This document shows, piece after piece, positions 45,871 through 59,244 of a stretch of 64,000 bases of DNA (within the stretch, counting starts at the first letter, position 1; each line of letters opens with the position of its first letter). Origin of the DNA: Alentia gelatinosa (lineage: Eukaryota; Annelida; Polychaeta; Phyllodocida; Polynoidae); contig OX465588.1 in NCBI GenBank assembly GCA_950022655.1, forward strand, positions 23,298,527 to 23,362,526, written 5' to 3'. Position numbers and translations under genes: made by a program. The notes below the pieces were generated by a model. That model saw only the letters and a program-made list of their open reading frames with translations. It was not told where the DNA came from and made no database searches.

Positions 45871-48800
45871 GTCGCACCTCTGTGACTCCCAACTGCAAAA
45901 GTTAAAAGTTTCTCTGCCATGTCGATGGTACATCTCTTATAGCCAAAGGTTTTCTTATGGAAGATAGCGTATAGTACTTTGTGCTGCCAAGCTAATAGAT
46001 AATTTTCCCCGTGGTATATTAAATCAGGATAAAATGGATAGTAAATTTTAATAGTAAGTCTATCCACGGACTTGTACAGTCATGGTCGATCTATCTCATA
46101 ACATTTCGCTCGGTTAGCACTGACACAATTCAGTTAGGATATTTATGTGACATTTTGATTATACTTAAGGGCTGATTAAACAATGTATCTTCATTAATTG
46201 CCTGTAAACCTAGCAATTGTCTACCCAGTCGTTTTTCATATCCAAATCTCAATAGATCTGTTACAAACAAAGTATATCATATTTTTGATATATGATATTT
46301 CTCTATAATACTACCTCTCTTTCTAAGGTAGAATTACCATCTAATTATTCCTCATTATACTTATATCTTATATCATTTAGCTACAAAATCTACATAGGTA
46401 TATCTCATATCTTATATAAATCCAATGCCGAGTTCAATCATGACCTACAGTCTTTATACATATATATGTTTTATAGTCCAATTTATATATATGATTTTCC
46501 TGGTCGTACCTCGGAGTGTGTGGGCTGGTGTTGGCGGATGGGGTGTTAAAAAGGTGTTGGAGACGTTTCGTTATCGGTCTGTACTATACACCCTCGATCC
46601 CCGCAGGCCATCCACCCCCTCCTCTCCTGACTTGTCATTCGGCGGTCAGGGGTTGGGGCAGGCCCCGCCAGGAAGGCCGCGACCTCCAGCCTCGATGGCA
46701 GGTCCGCGGGGATGAGGAGGGTAGAGGAAACAGTAACCTGAACCGGTACAGTCACAGGGTGCACTGCAGTGACAAATGCATTATTTCGTATGTGTCATGA
46801 TATAATATGTAACCTCCTGTCGTCTGACATCCATATACAACAACAACCACCCCCGCGACTCTATTCATCAAGGACGAGAGAGACAAATCCTATCTTTCAT
46901 TGGTAATATTGACAATAATACAAGTATCTGTTCATATTTTGATAGCTATTGACATAATTTTGGGACAGCTTTAGGTGTTTTAAGTTTAGATTTGAAATAA
47001 TGTTTGATCGCAGTCATAGTTCACCTGGGTCTATATTTGGGATTAATATGTGCCCTCATGCTCAAATGGCCTCTATATTTGGGCATTTTATGGAACTGGT
47101 TAATTCTTGTGCATCATGTTGTTCTTCTAGCAAGTGTTCCTCACAATTCTACTTAATCGAGTTCACTTACATGTTGTACTGATACTTTCAGTTCCGAATA
47201 GAAGATTACTATCTTAACCTTTCGCAAAGGAGCTCTTTTTCCATGCAGTTTTCTCTTCTATTTGACTATTTTCAACGATTTCACCTGGCCGCTATATAAC
47301 CCCAGCTGATACTATCAGTGGTAAAACCCCAGCAGTCAGTTAATTCAGATTTGGCATTTACATATAAAGACAGATGACAAGCATATCAGATTGTATTCTT
47401 TCCTCACCATACGTAGCAAGAGCAATAGCGGACCTTGAACAGCTCTAGCCTTGTGTCTAACGACTTCTCACTATGTCTGATATGACCTCGTTAGCCGCAA
47501 GGCCCATTATGTGAGCTGCTCGCACTGGCGGTAATTCGCGTGCACGTGAGCAACTGACGTTTAGCATCTAGTACACAGAGACTCAACCTTGGTCTGCACG
47601 TGGAACAGGGTCAGGCTCAGCCGGTGAAGGAAGCAAGACAAACCTCAGGAGGAACGACCAAAGTGCAGTCAAGGTCTTTGTGTCTGTGAATCAGATTTTT
47701 ATCTACTGGAAGACTTGTCATACACATGACCATGTGTAGATGTCAATCAGCATACCAGTTAATACTCTTGGAATATGGTAAGAAGTTAATTGGAGTTAAT
47801 GGTGTTAAAATAGCCAATATTAGGGTAGGATGGAAACCATAATATGAAGGTGACAGGAGTGGGAATACAAATCTAATTTGGTATCGGTTCTATATGACCC
47901 ACATTAGATAGATGGAGCTCGTCCCCTGTATTTCACATTGTATACGTAGCTGAGCTGTCATATCTGATAACTTTCCTGGTAATAAATCGTCAACAATGGC
48001 TATGTCATCTCCGATAAAGGTACACCTGCAAGACAAGATGTCCCAAAAAGGCATACATTACAGATGCTGGTATAAGAGTGTTCATATGGAGATGGAAGTT
48101 TCCAAGGTCCCCTATGACCTAGTATTTGCATATCTCCAGGATATTACTAGTCTATACAAATGAACCTCATGGCCTAGATAACAGGAGATGAACTGTTTAG
48201 ACACAATTGAATATAGGTGTAAGGAAAGGGCAGCGCTGAGGTGGCGAGTTGCCGAGCGGTAACGGTGGCGGATGTGTGAATGGGTGCCCTATCCCGTGCC
48301 CTTTAACTAAGAACGACTATACATCCGACAGGAATTTCAGGTGAGGGGGAGGGATTGGAATAGAAATGACGGAATGAGAAGCAGGAGGGAGGGACAGGCA
48401 AGGAGTTGATAGTAACATACATGTAGGGTTAAAGTGAAAGTGAAGTAGAGACTAGGAGTGTGAGGGCGACGGACAGCGAGATAGACACCGAGGGAGAAGG
48501 AGATATATGAAGTCAGAGATTAGTAAAGGATTCTGGAAATATCAAATCGACTGATAGATTAAGATGAAGTTAGATTGGACAGGGACAAGGTAAAAGATAA
48601 AGTTGGACTTGAGAAAGAAGAAAGTGCTAGTGTGGCAGACGACTATAACCCTTCCCATAGGCGACGATACCTTTATGAGTTATTCTTGCTTATGTAGCAT
48701 TAGCAAAATGCAAACACTATGTCACTGGCCAGAGGGTAAGGAATATAGAGGGAACCTCGAGGTGGGCGGCAGCATTTACCAGAGAAACAAGATAAGGAAT

Positions 48801-48937
48801 GGCAAAACAGAATCTGACGGAATGAAAGAATGAGGAGAAGGACTGAAGGAAGGGAATGGTACGGTCCAAGGAGGTGCTGTTGGGGAATCATGGTACTGAC
48901 ATTGCGGAACGGTTGCGAATGAGACAAACATTATCGT
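45871..48937. other. Noncoding DNA
   Basis: The stretch is AT-rich with a small GC-rich patch at 46590-46715. A motif-rich stretch near 47490-47560 contains GCACGTGAGC-type E-box words. No gene was seen. Confidence 0.4.
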
Positions 48938-49236
48938 AAAACTGGATGAGTTTTAATCTTGGCCACTGTATGCCATGACTGGAATTTGGCAGAGTGACTT
49001 CATGAGGCGAAGCCGAGTGAAGTCTGGAGCCAAAACTCCAGGAGTGACATGCAGTGGTCAAAATTAAAATGAATCAGGTTTTGATTTTATCCTACCCCGT
49101 CTCCTCGATTTTGGAATATTACGTGATAACAATTCTGTATGCCACTAGTGGCATATAAAACTCTGTATGCCAGTCAGCGTGGCATACGGAAACTCAATGT
49201 TAAGCCTATGGATTTTATATTAGGGGTAAGATAAAG
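48938..49236 (-). mobile_element. Two-hairpin fold-back element, copy 1 (reverse orientation)
   Basis: The second hairpin (48938-49083) has arms that fold back from an apex GGCGAAGCC at 49006-49014; the outer ends are AAAACTGG and its near inverse GGTTTT. The first hairpin (49085-49236) has TTTTATCCTACCCC and GGGGTAAGATAAA ends and carries the palindrome TATGCCACTAGTGGCATA at 49138-49155. No protein is encoded, so the element is nonautonomous. The order is reversed relative to copies 2 and 3. Confidence 0.75.
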
Positions 49237-49263
49237 TCATAGAGAAGCATGGGAGTGTGTATG

Positions 49264-49285
49264 TATATATATATATATATATATA
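49264..49285. repeat. (TA)n microsatellite
   Basis: A run of alternating T and A lies just right of the fold-back element. Confidence 0.9.
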
Positions 49286-50689
49286 GAAAAGTGTGATGGC
49301 AGCCAGGTATGCACTCAACAGTACAAGCAGACCCACAGACAGGCAGCAATGGGCGGAGCAGGGCGACGTTGAGGGACGGCCAGATGCTAGACGGTCTAAT
49401 GGAGGCGGGGTGAGAAGGTGCTGAGATCGAGCCAAGGGGAGGTGCTGTCCTTTCATTCACAGCTCCCTCGCGTGGCGGTTACCATGGCAGCACAGAAGCA
49501 GGGCCGCTGCCAAGGTGGTGACGTTGTTCACATCTCTCTACGTCTACGTCGTCCGTCATAATCTAGCCGCTGCCCCGTGACGCGGGGTACGTCACGGCCG
49601 GGGTTCGCTCCCACGGCCCCATCCTTTGAAGTCTAATGCATGTGAGTACTTAGTCAGGGGGTAGAGTGACAGATGTACCGTCCCGTCTTACCGCCCCTGT
49701 GGATCTTGCCCCCTTCAGTTCACCTTCTCCCGCTACCATCCTCTTTCTCCCCCACCGTCCCGCCCCACTCTACCATCACCCCCACCCCACTTACCCATCG
49801 CTCAATCTCTATTTACACGTGGCACCATCTGTTGTCCTTATTTATATTTATACGTGGATGTCCTCGAGGAAACGACGCTTTGATGTGACGTCACCCACCC
49901 GGATTGTTTTTAATGGCGTCCAAAGATGTCACCTTGGAAAGAGAGCTGCTCATCAGTCAAAGGCGGGAAGCGGGAGCGGCTCACCCCACCCTACGGGGAG
50001 GCTTCTGAGGGTAACCTAGTTCCCGGCTCCCGGCAGACATATTCCGTCTAGTCTAGGACGGTCAGGTTAGTCTGCGAGTAGTCTGATGTCTATTATATGA
50101 CAGACCGCTCCACCCATTAACCCGCAGGTTAGATAAAGGGGCACCTTGCAAAAGAAATTGCAAGGGTAAGCATAATTTCTATATCTAGAAATACCTGTAT
50201 TTGATTGATAGTATCAAGTGATAAATATACACCAGGTAATTCTATATCAGTGTTGGAATTAATTTTCAATTCACTGTTCCCCTGTGGGATATATGTTAAT
50301 ATCACTGTTTCACCGAATAAGGTATGATTGCACTTTTATGCCAGCAATAATTTCAGATATTCCAGTGAACAAACAAAATCACAATTCCTGAAGTCATCAT
50401 AGAGGAATTCCCTAAAATTGTCTGATTCCAAAATATATTTGAGTGCATGGAGATATGATGGCATAGTACTTTAGTATCTGAAAACATATCTTTCTTGCCA
50501 GCCTTTAAGGTAGAAAGAAAGGGTTAAAACCTTTGATTTCCTCCTTTTATTTCAAGAGTATTGATGCATGTATCACGCGTCTATCATCTACTCGGATTTC
50601 TTACTCTTTTTCCTGCGCCTCATTAATTCCCAAAGGAGACAAAAGCAGTTACGGCGGCGTCTTTTTCTCTTTGATTCACTCGGCGAGCA
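49286..50689. other. Noncoding DNA; GC-rich at 49440-50050
   Basis: The GC-rich part holds the words GCCCCGTGACGCGGGGTAC and GACGTCAC. No frame is codon-like. The rest is AT-rich and unremarkable. Confidence 0.4.
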
Positions 50690-51010
50690 AACTATGAATT
50701 CCTGTGAGATACAAGTGAGTAGCGTTATGAATAAAGTCGTAGAAATATGGCGTGTCAGCGGACTTAATGTTAAGGTAGCCTGCAAATTATTCAAACTATC
50801 AGAGTTAATTAGCAGATTGCTCTCACCATGTGATGTTGTTAAAAGGCTGATATAACCACCGGGACTCACGTGACTATTGGCGAATGACGTCAGCTATGAA
50901 CACGATTATTTCTTGTTCTGTCTGCTTATGTCGACATGTTCTAATAAAACTACGATTTCAGCATATTATGCATTTTGGAATTAATCATTTCGTGTTTTCC
51001 CCGAAAGCAT
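50690..51010. promoter_or_regulatory. Candidate conserved regulatory element rich in factor words
   Basis: TTAATTAG, TCACGTGAC (near 50868), AATGACGTCAG (near 50884), ATTATGCA and TTAATCATTT lie close together. A 95-codon frame overlaps part of it but has no recognisable domain. This is a motif-level inference of an enhancer-like element. Confidence 0.3.
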
Positions 51011-53328
51011 GTGGGGTTGTCAGGTAATAGGGATTGTCACGGAATATTGCTTACGCCCTTTTATTGGTGATTCCTTGAGACGTCTCATCTGGACAGATGT
51101 TCTATTACCTTTTATCATCGGTTTTGTTTGCTCTTTCCTATATATATTGCCGTAGTGATTATATCATCAGGTAAAAATATAGGGCGAGGAAGGGAACTAA
51201 ATTATAATATTATACATATCACAGAGGCGTTAAAACAGATGAATAACTCCCCGAATTGATTCTCTCCATCGCGATGCACTCTATTGCCCGCCAGGCTTCC
51301 TGTCCTCCACCCCCTCCCCTCCTCCTGCTCTCCTCCTGTGTCTACCCGTGCCGTTTGACGATGACCCTGGCGGACATCTCGCGGCCACCCCGCCCCCGAC
51401 CCGGCGCGGCCGACGACCCTCCAGGGCGGGCGGCGCACTGGAGTGCCCGCTGTGACACGCGCGACATGGCGTGGAGAGGAAGCGAGGAGCACCCGGACAG
51501 TGACCCTGGAGGGGTGACGGCTATCTCCCGCCGTCCTCCAGGGTCGGGGAGGGTGGGGCGTGGATCGCTCACTAGCCGTTACACTGCCCACAAATTGTGT
51601 AATGTGTGCTGCCAGTTGCCCGTTGAACCAGCTCATCAGTGGATCATTACAGGAATTCTCTTAATTTCCATTGATCCTGAACAAACTGATGACCACCTTA
51701 CACCTTACCCTCCCACCCTGGAGTGGTAAGAAACCTGTACGACGTGGCCACTGCTGCGGAGGCCACCCAGACCTAGCAGGGGATCAGCCGACCCCTCCAT
51801 CGACCGCCAGTGCTCCCCGCCGTCCTAATCGATCATATTTGTTGTGCTTTTACCCGGTTTAATACCATAAATCAGAACCCCTTATACCCCCCCGCCCGTT
51901 CACTGTGAAGCCAGCCGATAAGGCGGCCCCTCGAGACGGTCTTGTTGACGGGAGGACCACGGCTGCCGCCCCGGTTACAATCGAATTAATCCCCCTGCAA
52001 ACCCCTTGACCGTATAAAGGTGGCTCCCTTTTGAGGCTGGCTGTGTTTGTTGATGTCTGATGAGGCGGGCAATGAGCATGCACCAGAATCTGAAGGCTTC
52101 TCCAGTGTCTGGTCACCATGGAGTACGTACCTGGAGCCAATGGATGCGGACCATGCTCCGCCCCCTTCCTACCCACGCCTCATCCCCGCCGGAGACACTG
52201 TCCCTCGGGATAGGGGTGAGGAGAAGGGGGACGTAAGCAAGCACGTCAGACTAGCAGTGATCCGACCAGGGGGCTCGGAAGCCTGCAATCCTCTGCCCTT
52301 CACCCCTCACCTCCATCACCCCCGAACACACAGGGCCGCTGGAGGATTAATCCCGGAGCTGCAATCCTGCCCCCTGCGTGACCAGAGGAATAGCACCAAC
52401 CATGCCCACTCTGCACTGCAAACCTACATCAACAGACACCCCCCCCCCCCCCGCATCCCATTCCTTTAGCCATACCACACCTCTTCCCGTTACACATACA
52501 CGCTGGAATGTCTGTAAAGCTAACCCTATGCCGTAGCAATGCCCTCCCCCCTCCCCCCGCACCCAACAACCAACCCCTCCTAGTGGAGCCTCCATTTGGC
52601 TTATTGCCACTGAACGCTGACAATCCTCGGGAAGCAGACGACTTTCGTTCATAGCCCAAGCACCGGCAATCTCAGCAGCAGACGACATCACGACATCTTG
52701 CCGCGCGCCCAGTCCTCATCACGACCACAGAATGGCGCCACTTGTCTTAAGGGGGGAAGAAGGGGAGACCCCACCGGCCCCACTGCCCCACTCGCTCGTT
52801 GGCTGGCATGGTGTGGCTCTAATGGATTGGCCCTCCTAACCAACAGGCCCACTTGACACGACTGCAACCGTGCCGTCGACCCGCCTTTCACCAACTCCAG
52901 CACCTCCCTTTCTTCAATCGCTTTTCATTCGCCCGCCGCCCGCGAAAAGGACGCCATTCACACGGCGGGAGGGGGCGTGGGCAATGCTGCCGTTCATCAG
53001 GGAGTGGGTCGTTCAGCAATGTCTGCGTCCACGAGTTTCGTGTGGAGGGAGGTATGGAGGCAGGGTCCACAGAACGCAGGTTGGGATTAGGGCAGTGACA
53101 GCGACGCCATATTTGTGCCCCTGCCACCTTGCGGCCAAAGTCAACAACCAAGTCAGCAGGCGGCACTGCATGCTCGCATGGTGTAAGGGACTGCCCTCTC
53201 TCCTCCTGCTCCCCTCCTTTTTTCCCCAACTTCCTGGACTCTGTCCCGTTCCCCCAAACATGACCACTCCCGAAAGGGGGCGCCAAGCCCAGTGCGTGCA
53301 TAGCAACACAAAGACAGGTTCCCCGTGT

Positions 53329-53342
53329 AGGTGGCGCCACCT
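53329..53342. promoter_or_regulatory. Palindromic CTCF-core word
   Basis: AGGTGGCGCCACCT places the CTCF core AGGTGGCGC on both strands with overlapping centres. Two-sided occupancy is possible but untested. Confidence 0.25.
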
Positions 53343-53410
53343 TAGCCACTTCCGGCCGCACGTCGACAAAGCGACGGCCTTGTAAAGCTGGCCACTATAT
53401 ATTTCATGGC

Positions 53411-53450
53411 GGTCTCGCGCCGACGAGACCCGACGAGACCCAACGAGACC
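53411..53450. repeat. 10-bp tandem CGACGAGACC triplet
   Basis: Three consecutive 10-mers (53421, 53431, 53441) repeat CGACGAGACC, with one change in the last. An inverted GGTCTCG precedes them. A related 10-bp triplet occurs inverted at 59959-59988. Confidence 0.75.
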
Positions 53451-53700
53451 GGCATTTAATCAGCCCGGGGGGCCGAAGAAGTGTGTGCATATTTGATAAG
53501 GTGGAGAGAGCGGGGCCAGGGGTACATTCATCACGCAGGCTGGAGGCGGCGAATCAAACTGTCAGATCTGGCGAGGACACCTTTGATAAGAAGTGGGCGA
53601 CAAACCCCCCAGCCCCCACCCCTACCCCTACCAAATACCAGCACTAGCGCTACCAGCGGCACCACCGCAGTAACGATCTCCGATCCAGCACTACGTATGT

Positions 53701-55506
53701 GCTAGCTCGGTTATAATACCTCAGTTTCCCCTGGAATAGATACCTCAACTAAGTACAATGACGGTAGCTGCCTTTGATATTTACATTTAATCTTGCAATT
53801 CAATTCCTATATAAAGTTCTTACGGGAATTGATTTTAATGGAAAATGGAAGCATTTGCCCATATCTTTAACCAGCGTAATGTCTTCAAATATCGCCCATG
53901 CAATGTACACATTCTGTGGACACTAAACAACAAGTCTCAATACTTTTGGTAACTTTTCAGCGCCTACCTCTTTGAATACCTCTGATAACTCTTTGAACAA
54001 ATTTCCTTTGTATTGTTAAAGATAGAAAAAGCTGATAAGGTAACTCCAAAGGCAATTTACAAAGTCAATTTTGTGTCCTATCCTTCAGTGCCACCCATCC
54101 ATCTGAGAGCAACATTAAAAGAAATTTGTTTACACATATTTACATCACCTTTAGTTTGCCAACTTTTAAGTAATTCTTTGTAGCTCCCATCACCGGCCCT
54201 AAACATAAATGAGCGCCAACTTTCAACTACATCTTACCTTTCAGCTTTAATCTAATTTCTACTCTTTCAACTGATGTTTCTTTCATCTTACCATTAACCC
54301 ATATACCCCACCCCTGTTGTCAGTCGCGCTTTGGAATGGCTGCTAATTCAAACCCCACTATTTATATACCTCCCAACTCCCTCTTAACCATAAAGTAACC
54401 AACAAACCTCTGAAATCATCAATTTCCCTGTGACTTCTGAGAACAAGCTCCAACTGAAGAGAAGTAGCATAGGCGTGTGCCTAGATCTGAGACTGTGTCT
54501 ACGAGAGGGAGAGGGAGAGAGAGGGCATACATGTGGCGCTACAAGATGTTAAGACGGGTGATCTAAGACTCACTCATGCGACAGGTGGGGTTATTTGTGA
54601 TCTTCCGTTGGAGTGATGGGGTTTTATTGCTATGGCGTGATTCTACCCTTCCCGTGACGATATCAAGAGCCTTTCATTTAGATAATGACCGAAATATACA
54701 CGACATAAAAGGAAGTTCTCCCATCACGTAGCGGCCAGAGCTGCTCATATAGGGGACAGAGCCATTGTTAGTTCACGAAGCAGTCACCAGGTGGTCGGGG
54801 GACAAACCTGTATTCTGGCTCTTTGTTCTTACAAAATTCAACTGCCTTTCAATATTTTACTATGGTTCCCTTGACTCTCTACACCCATCCCAAAGCAGGA
54901 TGACATAATGATTAAACCCAAGACATGATATTTTCCATATGGAACACTTTATATAAATATGTGAGCAAGGCTAAAGTTGTGACAAATCCCAATTATCACT
55001 CACTTCTTTTCCACCTCCTTTAGTGAAGAACACCTACTTTTTCACCTCCAATAGTGAAGAACACCTATTCGGGGGGGGGGGGGGGGGGCGTCATGGCGGC
55101 CCCCATGTATCATAGGCTATATGCCGTATAGCTGACGACACTACTAGTGATTTGTGTGTGGAGGTGGTCCATGAGTTTTGTGTCGGAACGTGTGGGTTTG
55201 GCACGTGTTACCTGATACGAGATACACCTGTTTGTAGGATTATCGATAAGCATCAGCCCCGCACACACAAATCGCCCCTGAGCAGCTCGAGCGTGATGAA
55301 CACCCTGACAGGATCACACGCAATGAGCAGGTGTGTACTGCTCAGTTTAGTTCAATGTGTCTCAGGTGTCGCTCTATTTACCTATCTGAAAGCGTATTGC
55401 TCTATCTATAACAATGTCTGGCGGAATGTGAAATATTATCATAATGATATTACGAATTGATAACGGTAATATATTCGTTTGAGAATTTCTCTCGTTGTGG
55501 TAAACA
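53701..55506. other. AT-rich noncoding DNA with a short duplication and a G18 run
   Basis: A 31-bp unit (cacctccttt agtgaagaac) is duplicated at 55012-55070, followed by eighteen G residues at 55071-55088. No gene was seen. Confidence 0.45.
55071..55088. repeat. Poly-G run (18)
   Basis: Eighteen consecutive G residues; such runs form quadruplexes and are prone to length change. Confidence 0.95.
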
Positions 55507-55822
55507 CCTGGTACCTGTTTCACTAGTCCCGTGACATGTCTGTGACACCATACAGACATTTGGGTTGTCTAGTTTTGTGACAACCAAGTAGCTGCCCTTA
55601 GGAAAAGACTGACCCCAAACATAAGAATTAGACAAATCTAGCCACATCATAGACTTGTTTCACTAGTTTCGTGAGAAAAGTGTTAGACATACATGAAAAG
55701 CGGCACTAACAGTGCAAGCAAGAACAGACAAAACGAAGTCTAATGTCTAGTTCTTATGAAACCGGACACACCATCTAGACGCCATCTGGACATGTCACGA
55801 AACTAGTGAAACAGGTCCCAGG
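55507..55822. mobile_element. Inverted-repeat (MITE-like) element with CACTAGT words
   Basis: The 34-bp termini are near inverse copies. The left end reads cctggtacctgtttcactag and the right end reads the complement, ending at 55822, with about three differences. A third copy of gtttcactagtttcgtga lies inside at 55655-55672 in the left orientation. No protein is encoded and no clear target duplication was seen, so the superfamily is open. Confidence 0.65.
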
Positions 55823-57762
55823 AGCATACCTTGAGGGACTCGAGATTATGAAATGAGCGGGCACTAATAATCATCCCTTAGGACCTAAGTTCAGGTGTAT
55901 CAGAGCAACACGTCGTACATCTGCACCACTTCCATTATTGTAGCCAGAAGGATTTGATGAGATGCCGTAAGAGTATCATACCATACTACAGTGGAGTTTT
56001 ATGGAAGCAAACCATAGTCCGAGCATACTCACAATATCATTAACTACCCACTTACCAAAGGGTAATCCTTTAGTGCCTCAGCGTATGGACTAATAATGCT
56101 AATGCTATTACTAATATCTGCAATAGCGATAATTATGATAATGATGATGAATTGGACGATTTCCCATCACCCCATGACGTGACTTGATGGAGGGCCAGCG
56201 CGCAGGCGCTAAATGTTGGAGTGAGCGCATGCGCATGTAGCGTTATGAAAGTGGGTCTGCTGACGCCAGGGGGCGTGTGGCAGGGCGACCACCTGCCAAT
56301 CCCGGCGACATTGGGCTTGGGCCAAGGTTACCTGCCGGGGGAGGTGGTCGGCCCGCCTGCCGACTCACCTGGCCCCAGGGTCTGGGACCTCCTGGCCGCT
56401 TACAACACCGCTCACACGGCAGCGTAGCCCGCCGTCCCCCGCCTCCATCCCGATGGACTGCAGCTTACTGTCTAATACTACTACGACGACCACACCCTCC
56501 CTCAGCGGCCCCATTTACGACTAGCATTGCGTGCCCCAGCGGCCATTCCCCAGGATGATGTTGAAAAAAATAGAGTGATTTATACTTCTGGGGTCACCCA
56601 TCCACTCGTGCTGATGGGAAATAAGTGCCATTAAAAATCATTCCCCTTCCTCCGCCATTACTACCAGATTTCTTCCGAGGCTAGTGAGTCTTGGTACGTG
56701 CTCCCCCACCTCCCACCTCCCACCTCCCCTCGCCCACCCTCCCACCTTATCCTCGCCCTCCACTCCTCAGCCTCCTACCACCACACACCTCTCCACCTTC
56801 ACCCTCCAGCCTCTTCTTGACCACCTTCACGCAACTTCTCCAGCGGAAACAAAACCACTTTTTCGCCGATTTTTTCTGTCCAAGAAAACCTCAACAAGTG
56901 CTCTTCATAATGGCCACACACTAAAATCTTCCCGGGAAAATCCCATGAAATCCGCAAACGGCCTCCTCAGGTTACATCCCGTGGTTTCTGCCCACCTCTG
57001 TTATCACCTCTGTTATCATCTTCTCATGATTCAGTCCTTCTCCTGTAGGGTCTGACAGTCTTACATTTAAAAGTTGATAAAAGGTTGGCGACTAAACAAA
57101 AATTTACAACCCCCACAACATTTAAAAAAAAGGCATATATGTCTCGGCTCTTTGAAAACCGCACAAGGCTAATACTTATGAACACGGCAGTTTCAATGAG
57201 GAAGTTCCACCAACTGATATACCAACCGTGCCCTCTTTTGACAAGCTTAACTGAGCAGCTCTTGAGCAATAACTCTGATAGCCGGCACTTTCAGTCTGGG
57301 CTTGTCGGCGTACCTTAGCGTTAGTGGACATGACAAAGATAGATGACTGACTGAGCCATATAGATGAGGGTTCTTCTTCTTCTCCATGGTTCGTCCTTGT
57401 CTTGATTCGATAGGAGACCTACTGGGACCTCGAACTGCGGAATAAATATCATAATCAATCATCATGATGAGGGTGTGTCTGGTTAACCATATATTAACTC
57501 ACTGAGAGGTGTTATGTTCGCGAGTATGTGAGTCCTTTGTAGCACTGTTGTCTGTCTATTCAGCAACTCAGAGACAGCTGTGTCAGTAATAAATTGGTAT
57601 ATTGTCAATTTATCTAAAGAAGATAGATTTCAGTTTCAACACTAAAATATTCAACAGAATTAGAAAGTGCTAAAAAAGTGGGAATTGAACCAGAAATGAT
57701 TTTATTTTGATGAGCTACTCTCATACATAATCCAGAGTCGGTTTCTTATTGTATTATATATG
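55823..57762. other. Noncoding DNA with a GC-rich block at 56190-56550
   Basis: The GC-rich block has an NRF1-like word and a CCAGGGGGCG word. A C-rich strip lies at 56700-56830. Frames lack domains. Confidence 0.4.
56225..56235. promoter_or_regulatory. NRF1-like promoter word
   Basis: GCGCATGCGCA matches the palindromic NRF1 site typical of CpG promoters. The identical 11-mer recurs at 59234-59244. No transcript start can be assigned. Confidence 0.3.
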
Positions 57763-58050
57763 TTTATCTCACCCCGGTATTTTTCTCCATATACTTAACG
57801 TTAGGAACTCGTACTCCACGGTCGTGAAAGTATTCTACCCAATACTCAATGGCTAATTTGGCGAGTTATTCTAGCAATAAATGATATTATTCGGGGTGAG
57901 ATAAAATCAGAAACCCACTCGATGAGAATAATTTGGTCTGCACTCCACCTCGTTTGACCGCTACGTAATTCACTCAGCTTCGCTTCGTGGATTACTCCGC
58001 AGTCAAACTCGGTGGGGTACGGGCCAAGTTATTCTCATCTCGTGGGTTTC
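57763..58050 (+). mobile_element. Two-hairpin fold-back element, copy 2
   Basis: The first hairpin (57763-57905) has perfect 14-bp ends TTTATCTCACCCCG and CGGGGTGAGATAAA. Four bases later the second hairpin (57910-58050) starts with GAAACCCA and ends with TGGGTTTC. Its arms of about 65-70 bp pair around the apex TCAGCTTCGCTTC near 57980. The order is hairpin one then hairpin two, as in copy 3. Confidence 0.8.
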
Positions 58051-59233
58051 CTTCTAAATATATCAAAACATATGAATATACATATAACAGCTTTCACCTT
58101 ACTCCGAGACGCGAACCTTATTACAACTATTTGCAATTTGGTTCATCCAGCATATGACTCGCTTTAACAGAAAGAAACCTGCGTGGATTTCAGTCTGGAC
58201 ATGTTAGTTTGGTACGTGTCCTAATTGGATGACTCAATACGTCATGTTTTACGACCAGTTTCGTCCAAACATGGTGGAAAGGCTACTATAGCGTGGCCGG
58301 TATACGACCATCCCCATAGAAGTGTATGAGGTCTCGTCGGATCAGGGTATGTATGCTGGACCAGGCGTCAATCGATTGTGCTCAGGTGGCAAGGCAGAGA
58401 CCAATTAGAGCAACAGCCTAGATCAAATGACACTAGTGAAATTAGGACGAAGGGGGGGGGTTGGATTTGCTTCATATTCACACAGATGAAGTAAAGTGGT
58501 TGTTGTGGAAATGTTACCAAGATTTAGTTAAGGATTTTTATTTGATCTAATAACCTTTCAGGTTTCTGATTTTGGGGAGGGGTTTTAAATGTCTATATCG
58601 ATCGTTATCTGTTGTTTCAGTGTTTACGTTCTTAGATGGCTGTTTACCAACCTGTCTCTATTAATATTTTGGGTGGTGTAAGAGTTCCTTTCTATAAATA
58701 TCGGTGTGCTCCAAAAAGCCTTGTTATTACGTGTTAAGTTGCTAAAAGGCACTTGGCGAAAATTACGCTAATCATAATCGCTTTGCACTAGAAACTCCCC
58801 GTAAGACGATGGCGTGTTAAGTTTCAGTGAGAAGAAACTACTTTGAATATGACGTTCGACGAACGTGTCACGCAGACTGGAAGGCTGGATCCTCAATGAG
58901 TCACTTGGGAGCGTCCGAGTCACTCAATTAACCAAAGCCTTCCTTCAGGGAGGGACCCAGGCATGTCATATCAGACTGTCAGCGTGGTCAATGGCCATTG
59001 ATTCCCACCACCTTCACTGATCCGTCCCACCCCCATGGCGCCCTTCCCCATAGCCAACCCCTGCCCTCCAAAGGCTCTCAAAAGTTCGCGAAGCGCCAAA
59101 GACCAATGTATTGACGGCGACCGCAGTGCCACCTGGCCCCGCCGGAAGTCATCGGGTTTCAATGCGCGCGCACGGGGCCGGTATCTTGACCCCCGTCACA
59201 GATGTTGGTCCTATGGGGGACCAATCTGCACGG

Positions 59234-59244
59234 GCGCATGCGCA
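59234..59244. promoter_or_regulatory. NRF1-like promoter word (second copy)
   Basis: Identical GCGCATGCGCA 11-mer to that at 56225, again in a GC-rich block. Confidence 0.3.

Larger units (their letters stand above)
51250..53700. other. Long GC-rich zone
   Basis: About 2.4 kb of raised GC and CpG content with a C15 run near 52440. Many overlapping frames on both strands are Pro/Arg/Ser-rich, typical of noncoding GC-rich DNA. No signal peptide, known domain or splice-flanked exon was recognised. It may contain promoters. Confidence 0.35.

Noticed and set aside
49560..49620. Possible tRNA-like B-box (ggggttcgctccc)
   Set aside because: No matching A-box or cloverleaf could be formed around it.
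51202..53385. Long overlapping frames of up to 171 codons in GC-rich DNA
   Set aside because: Low-complexity Pro/Arg/Ser content on both strands, no motifs, no codon-like pattern.
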